64,000 nucleotides of DNA, from assembly GCF_900176485.1 (NCBI RefSeq), contig NZ_FWYD01000005.1:62001-126000 (forward strand). Reading direction: 5' to 3'. The number at the start of each line of letters is the position of its first letter. Position 1 is the first letter of the stretch. This DNA is from Primorskyibacter flagellatus (GTDB taxonomy: Bacteria; Pseudomonadota; Alphaproteobacteria; Rhodobacterales; Rhodobacteraceae). Shown one piece after another: positions 45,549-55,083 of this stretch. The notes below the pieces were generated by a model. That model had not been told where the DNA came from, did no database searches, and saw nothing but the letters and a program-made list of their open reading frames with translations. The position numbers and the translations under genes were made by a program.

Positions 45549-47675
45549 CTACCTTCCAAACAGCAAGGAATTCGGGTTGCGCTCCAGCGCGCGGGCGAGT
45601 TTCGAGACGGCAGCAGCGGCTTGGCGCACTTCGCGCAGGGCGGCGACAGTTTCGCGGTTGAAGCTGGATTCATTGCTATACCCGGCCAGCGTGCCTTCGG
45701 CTTGGCGCACCAGACGTGCCAGCCGGTCGGAAAGCGCTGGCAGGGATTCCACCGCCGTTGCGACGGCTTTGGCTGCATCGCTGGCAGAGGCGAGCGTTGC
45801 ATTGGCATTCTCGACAATGCCGCCTTCGCGCAGTTGCGAAAGCGCGGCCTGTGCCTCTTGCAGCGCACCGGTCAGGGCCGCGGGCAGGGCGCGCATGTCC
45901 TCGCTGTCAACCAACTTGTCCGCCCCATCAAGGAAGGACGCGGCGGAGGTCATCAATTGTTCAACCTCAAGCGAGTTGGCCTTTGCGGTCAGGGCGCGCA
46001 AGTCGTCGATCAGCGCGGGCACGTCGGACCCCGCTTCTGACAGTTCGGCGCTGAGGCCTGAGAAATCCTCTGCGGCGACCTCGGCAGCATTCAGGGCGGC
46101 GACAAGCTGACCCACCGCATCGGCGGTCTGAAGATCCTCTGTCACCTTCGTCAGCCCGGCAATCGTGCTGCGCAATTCGCCCACCGTATCGCGCAGCTCT
46201 TGCGGGATGGCTTGCGTCGCCTCGCTGCCGATCAACCCGCGCGCATCCTCGATCAGCGCAAGGATGGCGTCCGGTGCGGTGCGCGTGCCTTCTGCGGCCG
46301 CGACAGCCTCGATCGACGCCATAAGCGAGATGGCCTGTTCCATCACCTCTTCGACAGGCAGATCATTGACCCGTTGCAAGAGACCTTCGGCCGTGGCGGT
46401 CACATCAGGCAAGTCCGATTGGATTGAGGGCAGCACCGGAAACTCGCCATTGAATATCCCAAGCGTGGCCTCAGGCGCATCGGGGGCATCGACCAGATCG
46501 ACGACCAGCGTATTGCTGAAGATGCTTTTCGCCGCCAGTTGCGCCCGCAACCCGTCCCTTACCGCGCCGGCCAGAAATGCGAGCGTTTCGGCTTGCCGCA
46601 CGTCCTTTTGCAAGCCCATGGATTGCGGATCTATCGAAATTGTCACGCGAAGCTTGACCGTCTGGCCGCCGGGCGTGTCCTGGATGAACGCGCCGATGGC
46701 ACTGACCACACCAACCCGCAAACCGCGATATTGCACGGGCGACCCTGCGGACAGGCCACTGACGGATTCGTCAAACTCCACCGTCAGCTTGACCGCATTG
46801 TCGATCACGTCGCTGAACACGCTTTCGCGGGCCGATTTTTCGCTTTCAAACAGGTCAAATACCTGATCATCGTCGATGGTGGTCCCGCCGGAAAATACCG
46901 TGTCGAAGGAAATGCCGCCGGTGACCAGCGACGCCAAAGAGTCCACAGACAGATCCAGCCCGCCAGCCCCTAATGAAACCGAAAACCCTGAAACGTCCCA
47001 GAACCGCGTGGCGCTGTTGATGCGCCGGTCATGCGGGGCCTCGACAAAGCCTTCAACCACCACACCATCGCCGCTGTCCAACAAGCGCGGTGCTTCTATG
47101 CTGCCAACCTCTATGCCTCGGTAAAAGATGGGTGAGCCGGCCGATAACCGGCTGCCGTCAGATGCGCGGATTGTCAGGCGTGTGCCTTCCTTGCCTGGCA
47201 ACACAAGCGGTGCCTTGTTGGTCCCCTCGAAAGAAGACGCGGCCACACCAGGTTCAGGCGTGAAGGAGGCTTCGATATAGACACCGGACAGAACCGTCGA
47301 CAGGCCCGAGATCCCGCGCGCGGAAACCTCCGGACGCACGACCCAGAATTGCGCGTCCACGGGCAGGTTGTCGGCGACGTTCTGGTCAACACGGGCCGCG
47401 ACGATCACACTTTCCATATCTGGTGAAAACCGCACGTTTTCGACCAGCCCGACCGAAACATCGCGATAACGCACAACGGTTTCATCGGCGGTGACACCCG
47501 CCGCGTTGGTAAAACGGATCTCGATCAGAGTGCCTCTGGCGGCCCAGCTTTGCCAGGCGATGAACAGCGTGACCGCCAAAGCGGCAATCGGCACCAGCCA
47601 GACAAAGGACAGGTTCCGCCAAAAAGATTTTCTGGGCGGGCTCATCTCCATTTCCGCGGGGCGGGGGTGGCTCAT
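45549..47675 (-). CDS. pqiB: PqiB-type MCE-domain intermembrane transport protein
   Basis: A 708-residue protein that forms a periplasm-spanning tunnel for lipids. One N-terminal membrane helix (LVPIAALAVTLFIAW) is followed by three MCE domains, starting near TLIEIRFTNAAGVTADETVVRYRDVSVG, RLSAGSPIFYRGIEVG and GLSAGSPVQYRGLRVG. The C-terminal 290 residues are helical with repeated AL/AA patterns, likely the coiled-coil needle; the protein is longer than E. coli PqiB mainly because of this. It overlaps the upstream pqiA gene by ATGA. Confidence 0.92.
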   Translation of the reverse strand: MSHPRPAEMEMSPPRKSFWRNLSFVWLVPIAALAVTLFIAWQSWAARGTLIEIRFTNAAGVTADETVVRYRDVSVGLVENVRFSPDMESVIVAARVDQNVADNLPVDAQFWVVRPEVSARGISGLSTVLSGVYIEASFTPEPGVAASSFEGTNKAPLVLPGKEGTRLTIRASDGSRLSAGSPIFYRGIEVGSIEAPRLLDSGDGVVVEGFVEAPHDRRINSATRFWDVSGFSVSLGAGGLDLSVDSLASLVTGGISFDTVFSGGTTIDDDQVFDLFESEKSARESVFSDVIDNAVKLTVEFDESVSGLSAGSPVQYRGLRVGVVSAIGAFIQDTPGGQTVKLRVTISIDPQSMGLQKDVRQAETLAFLAGAVRDGLRAQLAAKSIFSNTLVVDLVDAPDAPEATLGIFNGEFPVLPSIQSDLPDVTATAEGLLQRVNDLPVEEVMEQAISLMASIEAVAAAEGTRTAPDAILALIEDARGLIGSEATQAIPQELRDTVGELRSTIAGLTKVTEDLQTADAVGQLVAALNAAEVAAEDFSGLSAELSEAGSDVPALIDDLRALTAKANSLEVEQLMTSAASFLDGADKLVDSEDMRALPAALTGALQEAQAALSQLREGGIVENANATLASASDAAKAVATAVESLPALSDRLARLVRQAEGTLAGYSNESSFNRETVAALREVRQAAAAVSKLARALERNPNSLLFGR

Positions 47676-48307
47676 GCGGGATTACCTTTGTTGGCGTCCC
47701 AGATCAGACGCGGGTCAAAGCTTTGTGCGGACATCATTGTAAATGCAACCGAAAGTGCAAAACTTACAGCCGCAATGCCCGGATTGATGCTTGCCGCGAA
47801 ATCCAGTTGCACAAGTGCCGCAAGAATTGCGACAACAAAGACGTCGATCATCGACCAGCGCCCGACAAACTCCACCACCTCATACAGCACATGCCTGCGG
47901 TGATCGCTTAGCTTGACCCTGTGCCGGATACTGAGCGCGAGATAGGCGATGGCAATGAACTTGCCCACGGGAATGACGATACTGGCGAAGAATACGATCA
48001 GCGCAATTCCGACAGAGCCATGGTGGATAAGGTCAATCACGCCTCCAAGAATAGTGCTGTCGGTCGTCTTGCCAAGCGATGACGTTCGCAGCATCGGATA
48101 TATGTTTGCAGGCACATAAACGACCAAGCCCGCAAAAAACCAGGCCCAGACCTTTTGCAGGCTGGCTTCGTCGCGGCTTTGCAGGACGCTGCCACACCGG
48201 ATGCATCGTGCCTCACCCGGCGTTTGAACACGACCGCATTGCGTGCATCCGATCAGACCCGCAGCGCGCGCGGTCAGGACGGGCGGCGCTGTTCGAGTGT
48301 TTTCCAA
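47672..48307 (-). CDS. pqiA: PqiA-type membrane protein, second half
   Basis: A 211-residue protein with a zinc-ribbon-like start (CTQCG...CIRCG) and four hydrophobic segments, including YVPANIYPMLRTSSLG and GRWSMIDVFVVAILAALVQ, both typical of PqiA. E. coli PqiA carries two such units in one chain; here they are separate genes overlapping by 34 bases, with this one second. It overlaps pqiB by four bases. Confidence 0.9.
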   Translation of the reverse strand: MENTRTAPPVLTARAAGLIGCTQCGRVQTPGEARCIRCGSVLQSRDEASLQKVWAWFFAGLVVYVPANIYPMLRTSSLGKTTDSTILGGVIDLIHHGSVGIALIVFFASIVIPVGKFIAIAYLALSIRHRVKLSDHRRHVLYEVVEFVGRWSMIDVFVVAILAALVQLDFAASINPGIAAVSFALSVAFTMMSAQSFDPRLIWDANKGNPA

Positions 48308-48933
48308 ACCGTTACCCTACACATGAAATTGTCTTTCAACACGGTCACGATGACCAGTGCGACGAAGGCCCAGAATGCCGGGCCGATGGACAGATGCGCC
48401 AGCCCTGCAACCTTGACCAGCGCCACGGCGACTCCGACGATGAACACCTCCGCCATCGCCCAGGGGCGCAGCGCTTCGGCAATCCGAAAAGCTCGCGAAG
48501 CGTGGCGTGCGGGTGTCCAGCCAAAGGCCATCGGTGCCAGTACATAGATCAGCGAAACGAAGCGCGTGACCGGCAAGATCACGATCAATGCAGCCATTGC
48601 CAGCGTCAGTGGGGCGGTCATGCCGGTTGAGAATGCCATGACGGTGTCCAATAGCGAGCTGCGCTGTATCCGCCCTGCGGCGTGCAGTTCGAGGAAGGGA
48701 AAGAAAATTGCCGCGATCATCAGGATCAGCGCTGCGGCGGCCAGCATCACGATCCGTGTCAGCGCCAACTGGCGTGGCGATTCCAGAACCGTGTGGCAGC
48801 GGACGCAGCGCGAGGTGGACCCGATGGGAAGATCGGCATCCAGGTGCAAGGCATCGCATTGTGGACAGGCGATCAGCTTTGCCGGATCTGGCAAATCATC
48901 AGCAACTGTCACATCGGTTACGTTTGGCATCAT
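48274..48933 (-). CDS. pqiA: PqiA-type membrane protein, first half
   Basis: A 219-residue paralogue of the next gene: CPQCD...CVRCH zinc-ribbon motif, then four membrane segments with FFPFLELHAAGRIQRSSLLDT and LRPWAMAEVFIVGVAVALVKV. It is the first gene of the pqi operon. The two PqiA units together should form the inner-membrane part of a PqiABC lipid-transport system that protects the envelope. Two adjacent ATGs (48933 and 48930) are possible starts. Confidence 0.9.
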   Translation of the reverse strand: MMPNVTDVTVADDLPDPAKLIACPQCDALHLDADLPIGSTSRCVRCHTVLESPRQLALTRIVMLAAAALILMIAAIFFPFLELHAAGRIQRSSLLDTVMAFSTGMTAPLTLAMAALIVILPVTRFVSLIYVLAPMAFGWTPARHASRAFRIAEALRPWAMAEVFIVGVAVALVKVAGLAHLSIGPAFWAFVALVIVTVLKDNFMCRVTVWKTLEQRRPS

Positions 48934-49013
48934 CCGCCTAACCTAGTGCGCCCACGGCAGAGTGAAAAGCACAACTCGTTTTAGTGACGCGCGACCAAAT
49001 AGAGTGTGACACA

Positions 49014-49148
49014 ATGGTTTTGGCCGATTTGACGGGCAGCCTGTTCGCGATCTGGCGAGGCTATGTCGGACCGGACACAACGCGCAGCTTCGGGAGCATG
49101 CTGGTTATTCTGCTTATGGTGGTGATTGGCGCTATGGTAACGATATAA
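49014..49148 (+). CDS. Possible 44-residue membrane peptide
   Basis: An ATG frame encodes a short head and a C-terminal hydrophobic helix (SMLVILLMVVIGAMVTI) ending at TAA. No ribosome site is clear. It lies in a 416-base gene-free gap after the divergent pqi start. It could be a real small protein, or the remnant of a gene decayed at this junction. Confidence 0.25.
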   Translation: MVLADLTGSLFAIWRGYVGPDTTRSFGSMLVILLMVVIGAMVTI

Positions 49149-49154
49149 GACGCG

Positions 49155-49349
49155 ATGACCGGTACAAAGCCGTTCATCCCCGCTCAAACCCACCTGCAAA
49201 ACATGATGGCTGCCGCGTCCAAGGCGACCACGGCCACATCTGCGATCGCGCGCTTGCTTGATCCGGATCGCCGGCTTCTTTGGCAGGGTGCGCTTTTCAT
49301 CCTCGGCACCTATATCTTTCTGGACGGCGGCGCGCGGGGTGCTGTCCTG
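49155..49349 (+). other. Possible gene remnant upstream of the LysR 3' end
   Basis: A frame opening MTGTKPFIPAQTHLQNMM, with a hydrophobic stretch LLWQGALFILGTYIFL, looks protein-like until about 49350 and then runs antisense through the LysR gene. The beginning may be a truncated gene cut by acquisition of the LysR-kinase locus. No homologue could be named. Confidence 0.25.
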
Positions 49350-50261
49350 TCAACGTGCGGGCAGCGACAGCTCATCTATGATCAATTCAGAGACTTCTCG
49401 CACCAGCCGGTCCGGTTCCTTCAGGCCAAGCCCCATGTAAAGATCGGAACAAAGATCGCGGGGCAGTTCGATGTTGCGGACCACAGTGTCAGCCATCTTT
49501 GTCTTGGTGATCGACGCCGGCACAAGTGCAACGCCCAGCCCCTCGTTCACCAGCGACATGATCGTATGACTTTGGGAGACCGAATAGCGGGTCGCCGGGC
49601 TGATCCCGCGCGCCGAAAAAAACCCCTGAACCACGTCGAAAAGAAACCCACCACGTTCCGTCGAGAACCCGATAAACGGCGCATCATTGAGGTCTTCTGC
49701 GCAAAGGTCCGGTTTGGTTGCGAAAGGGTGGTCGCGTGGCACGACCAACACGAACCCCTCGCTCCATACTTTGTGAATATCCAGCCCTGTCTGCCGTTGG
49801 GGCAGGCGAAACAAACCGATTTCGACACCCCCGGAATGCAACGCTTCGATAATCTCGAATGTCATCATCTCGCCGGGTATCAACTGAACTCCGGGCAAAT
49901 CTCTCTCCACACGCCCAAGTATTCTGGGGATGACCTCGATGCAGGCAGAGGGCACGAAGCCCAACACCAAAGATCCGCTTTCGCCGCGTGCTGACTGCCG
50001 CGCAAAAAGAGCGGCGCTTTCAGCCCGTTTCAGAATGTCTACGGCGTCTCCCAGAAACCGGCGCCCAGCAGCCGTAAGTCTGACCGACCGATTGTTGCGA
50101 TCCAGCAGCCGCACGCCGACGGCATGTTCCAGCAGGCTGATATGACGAGACAAGGGCGGCTGGGTCATGTTCAGCCGGGCCGCCGCGCGGCGAAAGTTCA
50201 GCTCTTTTGCGACGGCAACAAAAGACCGAAGGTGGTTTAGCTCGAAGAGTTTTCCGTCCAT
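49350..50261 (-). CDS. LysR-family transcriptional regulator
   Basis: A 303-residue regulator with helix-turn-helix in LNFRRAAARLNMTQPPLSRHISLLEHAVG and a LysR substrate domain (SLVLGFVPSACIEVIPRIL). It is divergent from the four-carbon-acid kinase gene across 97 bases and therefore probably controls that gene, and perhaps the larger sugar-acid locus, in response to a substrate. It lacks OxyR-type cysteines. Confidence 0.9.
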   Translation of the reverse strand: MDGKLFELNHLRSFVAVAKELNFRRAAARLNMTQPPLSRHISLLEHAVGVRLLDRNNRSVRLTAAGRRFLGDAVDILKRAESAALFARQSARGESGSLVLGFVPSACIEVIPRILGRVERDLPGVQLIPGEMMTFEIIEALHSGGVEIGLFRLPQRQTGLDIHKVWSEGFVLVVPRDHPFATKPDLCAEDLNDAPFIGFSTERGGFLFDVVQGFFSARGISPATRYSVSQSHTIMSLVNEGLGVALVPASITKTKMADTVVRNIELPRDLCSDLYMGLGLKEPDRLVREVSELIIDELSLPAR

Positions 50262-50358
50262 TTCCGTGCCCCGGATGCCGCTGTGCCGTTGTGTTTCATT
50301 TTAGCAGGTGTAAACTATGAAGCATCAATTTTCTTAGATAAAATGTGGTGCTAGATCT

Positions 50359-51363
50359 GTGAGTGAACAAATTGAACAGCTTGTTATTGTCGCGGATGAT
50401 CTGACTGGTGCGCTGGACATGGCAGCGCCATTTTGTGCCCCCGATTCATCGGTCGTAGTCGCCACGCGGCCAGAGGCATTTGCAGATGCCCTGGCGCGCA
50501 ATGCTGATGTTACTGCGGTGTCTACCCGGACGCGAGATGTTGATCCTGATGCAGCAAGCCGATGCGTGGCGTCAATTATTGGACAGATCCCGCCCGGCAG
50601 CCGCATCCTCAAGAAAGTTGATTCGCGCCTGAAGGGACAGATTGCGGCAGAATTGTCGGCGCTGCCGTCCGGCAGGTTGCTCGTGCTGCCCGCAATTCCA
50701 GAGTTTGGCAGGATCGTACAGGCAGAAGAGTTGCGGGGTTTCGGCGTGCCAACCCCAATTCAAGTACGCGACAGGTTGGGTCCGCGCGGGGCGCAGGCAC
50801 AGATCCCCGATACGGTCAGTCAGGCAGAGATGCGGGCGGCGTTCAACGCGGCTGACGATTGCGCAGTGTTGGTGGGGGCACGCGGTCTGGCGCAAGCGAT
50901 GGCCGACACAGCCGGGATCATGCAGAGTCGGCCTGATCCGCTGACGGGTCGGATCGGTGTTGCCGTCGGCTCCACCGATCCGATCACCGTGGAACAGGTG
51001 GCGGAGCTTACGGATGCGACGCATCTGCTGGCACCGTCCGGCGAGACCGATCTGCCTGCGACGCTGAACAGGGTCACGCTGATGCAGGCGGTGATCGGGC
51101 CTGACAGCGACCCGCGTCGGATTGCGCAGGCGCTCGCGCGCTCTTTCGTACCGCTGGCAGGACAGGTCGGGTCCTTGATCCTGACCGGCGGTGCCACGGC
51201 AGAGACGGTCCTGGATGCGTTGAATGTTGAAATATTGACAGTGGAGGGAGAGATTGTGCCCGGCTTGCCTTTGTCGGCGGCAAAAGGATGGCGTATTGTC
51301 ACCAAATCCGGCGGATTTGGTGTGCCGTCTGCCCTGAATGATCTGACGCGCGATGTGGAGTGA
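50359..51363 (+). CDS. Four-carbon acid sugar kinase (DUF1537 family, DtnK/OtnK-like)
   Basis: A 334-residue kinase. The N-terminal VIVADDLTGALDMAAPF is the family hallmark, followed by STRTRDVDP and KKVDSRLKGQIAAEL; the C-terminal domain has LILTGGATAETVLDAL and TKSGGFG, the ATP-site loop. Known members phosphorylate D-threonate, D-erythronate or L-erythronate. It is shorter than many (about 400 residues). It begins at GTG. A PdxA-family dehydrogenase is encoded nearby, which matches the known kinase/PdxA2 route to dihydroxyacetone phosphate. The GntR gene follows after six bases. Confidence 0.88.
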   Translation: MSEQIEQLVIVADDLTGALDMAAPFCAPDSSVVVATRPEAFADALARNADVTAVSTRTRDVDPDAASRCVASIIGQIPPGSRILKKVDSRLKGQIAAELSALPSGRLLVLPAIPEFGRIVQAEELRGFGVPTPIQVRDRLGPRGAQAQIPDTVSQAEMRAAFNAADDCAVLVGARGLAQAMADTAGIMQSRPDPLTGRIGVAVGSTDPITVEQVAELTDATHLLAPSGETDLPATLNRVTLMQAVIGPDSDPRRIAQALARSFVPLAGQVGSLILTGGATAETVLDALNVEILTVEGEIVPGLPLSAAKGWRIVTKSGGFGVPSALNDLTRDVE

Positions 51364-51369
51364 CTTGGT

Positions 51370-52098
51370 ATGACAGATAAGGTGCCAGCAACGTCGCGCC
51401 CCCGTGAAAGCAGCCTTCCGGGTCAGCGCAAGAGCCTTTCGGACATGGTCTTTGACCGGATGTACCGCGCGATAAAATCCGGTGCGTATGCGCCGGACGA
51501 GCGTCTTCCGACAGAACATGATCTGGCCAGCGAATTTGAAGTGTCGCGTCCGATCGTGCGCGAAGCGCTGCGCAAACTGCGCGATCAACGGCTGATCTAT
51601 TCACGTCAGGGGGCGGGTAGTTTCGTTCGGCAGGCGGGTATGCGCGAACCGCTGGGGTTTGGTCAGGTCGAAAACTTTTCGGATCTGCATCGCTGTTACG
51701 AATTTCGCCTGACGCTGGAACCCGCCGGAGCGGCCTCTGCCGCGGAACGTCATACGCAAGCGGATCTGGCACTGATCCAAAGCGCGTTGGAGTTGATGCG
51801 CGATGCTACAAATCGTAACCGACATCGTGAGGACGCGGATTTTCAGTTCCATCTGGCAATCGCGAAAGCGTCGGGTAACCGTTATTTCTCGACCGCGATG
51901 GAGGCGCTCAAGGATCACATCGCGGTTGGTATGCAGTTCCACGGGCGATCGCTGAAGCAAACGCCTGACGGGCTGGATCATGTTTATGCCGAACATCAGG
52001 CGATCTTCGAGGCGATCCAGGATCACCGGGCCGAGGACGCCCGTCAGTTCATGGCTACCCATCTGATCGGATCGAGAGACCGATTGTTCGCTGAATGA
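51370..52098 (+). CDS. GntR-family transcriptional regulator (FadR/FCD subfamily)
   Basis: A 242-residue regulator: a winged helix with the segment EHDLASEFEVSRPIVREALRKLRDQRLIYSRQGAGSFV, then an FCD ligand domain carrying DFQFHLAIAKASGN and AEHQAIFEAIQ, whose Asp/His residues usually bind metal. It follows the kinase by six bases and abuts head-on the iron-ADH stop, so it lies between the two arms of the locus and likely controls them. Confidence 0.9.
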   Translation: MTDKVPATSRPRESSLPGQRKSLSDMVFDRMYRAIKSGAYAPDERLPTEHDLASEFEVSRPIVREALRKLRDQRLIYSRQGAGSFVRQAGMREPLGFGQVENFSDLHRCYEFRLTLEPAGAASAAERHTQADLALIQSALELMRDATNRNRHREDADFQFHLAIAKASGNRYFSTAMEALKDHIAVGMQFHGRSLKQTPDGLDHVYAEHQAIFEAIQDHRAEDARQFMATHLIGSRDRLFAE

Positions 52099-53220
52099 TC
52101 AGAAGGCGGCAGCAAAAATGTTGCGCACGTCATCCACGCTCATATCACGAGGGTTGTTGTCCATAAGCCGTCGGATTGCATGTGCCTCTTTGGCCCATCC
52201 CGCCAGGCTGTCGTGGGTCGCCCCATGCCGCGACAACTGCATTTCGATCCCGAGCGAGGCACAGAAGTCATATGTCCGCTTTGCCACCTGATCGCTGTCC
52301 GGGGTGACCTCAAGCCCGAGGGCGGACATGACTTCAGCGGTTTTTTCCGGACGGGCAGGCGCGTTGAAGGCCAATACATGCGGAAAGATGATCGCGTTTG
52401 CCAGACCGTGCGGCAGGTGCAGCCGGGTGCCCAACGGATAGGCCAGCGCGTGACCTGCCGCAGTATTGACCGGACCCAGACAGATGCCACCGTAATAGCT
52501 GGCCAGCATCATGCCATTGCGCGCCTCGGTGTCGCGTCCGTTTTCGACCGCGCGCCGCAAATAGCGGCCCACGAGGCCGATCCCCATACGGGCATAGCCG
52601 TCGATCATGTCATGGGCGCGCAGGCTGGTAAAAGCCTCAACGCAATGCGCCATTGCATCAACGCCGGTGGCGGCCGTCACGGCGGGCGGGACAGAGTAGG
52701 TAAGCTCCGGGTCCAGCACTGCGAGATCGGCGCGCATATGCGGGCTTTCGATCGCCATCTTGGCAGAGGTCGCCGAATTGGTGACAAGCGCACGTATCCC
52801 CGCCTCGGACCCGGTGCCCGCGGTCGTGGGCACCTGCGCAAGCCGCGACAGCCGCCGCATGATCTTGTCTGGCCCGACAACGTCTATCAGCGCCTGCGCG
52901 CCATCCCAGAGGCATGCCACCAGCTTGGCAATATCCATGACCGACCCACCGCCCAGCCCGATGATGGTGTCGGGCTTGAATTCCGCAGCGGCTGTCAGAG
53001 CGGTGGCAAGTGCCTTGTCATCCGGTTCGGGTGGGACCGTGTCAAAGACGCGCACCTGTCCGGGCAGGCCCAGCCGATCCACATGACCCGCGACGGAGCC
53101 GGAGGTCAGGACAAGCGTGCGTTCGGCACCTATCGCCCACTGGCCGACAGTTGCGGCAGATCCGGCGCCGATCTCCAGCCTTGCGGGTTGGTGCAGAGTG
53201 ATGGCTCTGTCCATGCTCAT
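52099..53220 (-). CDS. Iron-containing alcohol dehydrogenase
   Basis: A 373-residue Fe-ADH family enzyme: NAD-binding GLGGGSVMDIAKLVA, PTTAGTGSEA, and metal residues in TGVDAMAHCVEAFTS, AGHALAYPLG and LPHGLANAIIFPHV. Members oxidise alcohols, or reduce aldehydes, keto-acids or maleylacetate. GAGGGG precedes the ATG by eight bases, inside the 13-base gap after the DapA-family gene, so it is the last gene of that operon. Substrate is probably a sugar-acid-derived alcohol or aldehyde. Confidence 0.88.
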   Translation of the reverse strand: MSMDRAITLHQPARLEIGAGSAATVGQWAIGAERTLVLTSGSVAGHVDRLGLPGQVRVFDTVPPEPDDKALATALTAAAEFKPDTIIGLGGGSVMDIAKLVACLWDGAQALIDVVGPDKIMRRLSRLAQVPTTAGTGSEAGIRALVTNSATSAKMAIESPHMRADLAVLDPELTYSVPPAVTAATGVDAMAHCVEAFTSLRAHDMIDGYARMGIGLVGRYLRRAVENGRDTEARNGMMLASYYGGICLGPVNTAAGHALAYPLGTRLHLPHGLANAIIFPHVLAFNAPARPEKTAEVMSALGLEVTPDSDQVAKRTYDFCASLGIEMQLSRHGATHDSLAGWAKEAHAIRRLMDNNPRDMSVDDVRNIFAAAF

Positions 53221-53233
53221 TATGGTGTCCCCC

Positions 53234-54139
53234 TCAGGCGTTCAGCCGGTCCATTTCGGCCCAGACAGCATTCGTTTCCTCGTCGGTCAATTTGACCAGT
53301 GGCGCACGCAGGTTGCGCCAGTCGGCATCGCCGCGTGCCTTGGCCAGCATGGCCTTGACCGTGGGCAGCTGGACGTATGCATTGGTCAGCGTGCGCCAGC
53401 CGTTAATCCGATCTTGCGCCGCAGTCACTTTGTCAGCAGCCTCTGGATCGGACCAGTTGTCCCAAATCACCCGCAGCGCGTCAGAGCGAAGGTTCGAGGT
53501 CGCAGTGATGCATCCGGCACCGCCTGCTTGAAGCAGCGGCAGCAGCAGCGGATCGGCCCCGGCGAGAACCGCGAAGCCGGGAAAACGTTCGATCATTGCG
53601 GTCATGTTGGCGATGTCGCCGGCACTGTCTTTGATGCCCGCGACGATACCGGGAAACGCGTCGCGCAAACGCGCGATCAGTTCATGGCTGATCGGCACCT
53701 GCGTGACCTGCGGGATGTGATAAAGGATCACGCGCAGCCGGTCATCGGCCACGACTTCGATCACGCTGGCGTAAAAGTGGAACAGCCCTTCGTCGCTGAC
53801 CCCTTTGTAGTAAAAGGGCGGCAGCAGGACGCAAGCCCTGGCGCCATGGTCCACCGCGTGCCGGGTCAGTTCGATGGTTTCGGGCACGTTGCAGCTTGAC
53901 GTGCCGGGCAGCAGTTGGTCGCCACGCACGCCAGCCTTCAGGGCCGCTTCCAACAGGGCCTTGCGCTCTGAAACGGCAAAATTGTTGGCTTCGCCCGTGG
54001 TGCCCAGCAGGGCGACGCCGTGGCAGCCCTCGTTCAGCAGCGCCTTGCAATGCGCCGCGAACAGATCCAGCCGAGGGGCACCATCCGCACCGACAGGGGT
54101 TGCAGCGGCGCAGTTGACGCCGAAATTTTCTGCGATCAT
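53234..54139 (-). CDS. Dihydrodipicolinate synthase / N-acetylneuraminate lyase family aldolase
   Basis: A 301-residue class I aldolase fold: GTTGE (46-50), Tyr140 in ILYHIP and Schiff-base Lys170 in GIKDSAGD. True DapA, NanA, KDG/KDPG-galactonate aldolases and related enzymes share this frame. The setting (PdxA-like, sialidase-like, DUF1537 kinase) suggests it splits a keto-sugar acid into pyruvate and an aldehyde rather than making lysine. GGGAGG precedes the ATG by five bases and its start overlaps the pdxA-like stop. Confidence 0.87.
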   Translation of the reverse strand: MIAENFGVNCAAATPVGADGAPRLDLFAAHCKALLNEGCHGVALLGTTGEANNFAVSERKALLEAALKAGVRGDQLLPGTSSCNVPETIELTRHAVDHGARACVLLPPFYYKGVSDEGLFHFYASVIEVVADDRLRVILYHIPQVTQVPISHELIARLRDAFPGIVAGIKDSAGDIANMTAMIERFPGFAVLAGADPLLLPLLQAGGAGCITATSNLRSDALRVIWDNWSDPEAADKVTAAQDRINGWRTLTNAYVQLPTVKAMLAKARGDADWRNLRAPLVKLTDEETNAVWAEMDRLNA

Positions 54140-55083
54140 GCGGACCTCCCAGCGACCAGACGCCGTGCATAGGCGATGGCCTCAAGCATGTTTTCGTGTT
54201 TGGCGATGCCCTTGCCCGCGATGTCAAAGGCGGTGCCGTGGTCAACGGACGTGCGGTCAATCGGCAGCCCGACAGAGACATTCACGGCGGTATCGAAGGC
54301 CACCAGTTTGATCGGGATATGGCCCTGATCGTGGTAATTGGCGACGACCAGATCGAAGGCACCGCTATACGCGCGATGAAATAGCGTATCGGCGGAAATC
54401 GGGCCTTGCGCGTCAATGCCTTCGCCGCGCGCCATCTGCACGCCGGGCGCGATCAGGCGATCGTCTTCGTCGCCGAAAAGCCCACCTTCGCCACAATGCG
54501 GGTTCAACCCGGCGACGGCGATCCGGGGGGCTTTGATGCCAATGCGTTGCAGATGGGAATGCCCGGCGCGGATGGTGTCACGGATCCGCTCGGGGCTGGT
54601 CCGCTCGATCGCGGTTTTCAGCGATACATGCGTGGAGGCGTGGATCACCTTCAGCCGTTCCGAGGCGAGCAGCATGAACGCGCCTTTTTGGCCGGTCAGA
54701 GACGACAGCATCCCGGTATGCCCGTCATAATGATGCCCGGCGGCATTCAGTGCTTCCTTGTTGATCGGGCCAGTGACGATGCAGCCAATCCGTCCAGCCT
54801 CGGCCGCCCGCACGGCGGCTTCGATGAACCGAAACACTGCCTCCCCGGCGCGCTTGTCCAGCTTTCCCATCGGCAGTGGCCCGCCCTCAACGGGCAGGTC
54901 GGTCACAGCAAAATCCTCGCCCGGTTTCAGCGGGCTGCCGATCAGCCCCGCCACATGGCGAAGCGTTTCTGTATTGCCGAAAACGCGGGTTTGCGCGCGG
55001 TCATCGCGCGACATGCTCTCGATAGACCTAAGCGTGATTTCCGGGCCAACCCCAGCAGGGTCGCCCATGGTAATGCCGATCAT
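54136..55083 (-). CDS. pdxA: PdxA-family 4-phospho-hydroxyacid dehydrogenase (PdxA2-like)
   Basis: A 315-residue NAD enzyme: [13 protein letters not shown] opening, [24 protein letters not shown], the metal His in NPHCGEGG and [13 protein letters not shown], and [13 protein letters not shown]. PdxA makes part of vitamin B6; the paralogue PdxA2 oxidises D-threonate/D-erythronate 4-phosphate to dihydroxyacetone phosphate. With a DUF1537 kinase in the same locus, the second role is far more likely. It overlaps both neighbours by ATGA. Confidence 0.87.
   Translation of the reverse strand: MIGITMGDPAGVGPEITLRSIESMSRDDRAQTRVFGNTETLRHVAGLIGSPLKPGEDFAVTDLPVEGGPLPMGKLDKRAGEAVFRFIEAAVRAAEAGRIGCIVTGPINKEALNAAGHHYDGHTGMLSSLTGQKGAFMLLASERLKVIHASTHVSLKTAIERTSPERIRDTIRAGHSHLQRIGIKAPRIAVAGLNPHCGEGGLFGDEDDRLIAPGVQMARGEGIDAQGPISADTLFHRAYSGAFDLVVANYHDQGHIPIKLVAFDTAVNVSVGLPIDRTSVDHGTAFDIAGKGIAKHENMLEAIAYARRLVAGRSA

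Noticed and set aside
44990-45868. Longer PqiC reading starting at 45868
   Set aside because: The added 108 residues lie out of frame inside pqiB; the lipoprotein signal begins at 45544 with its own ribosome site.
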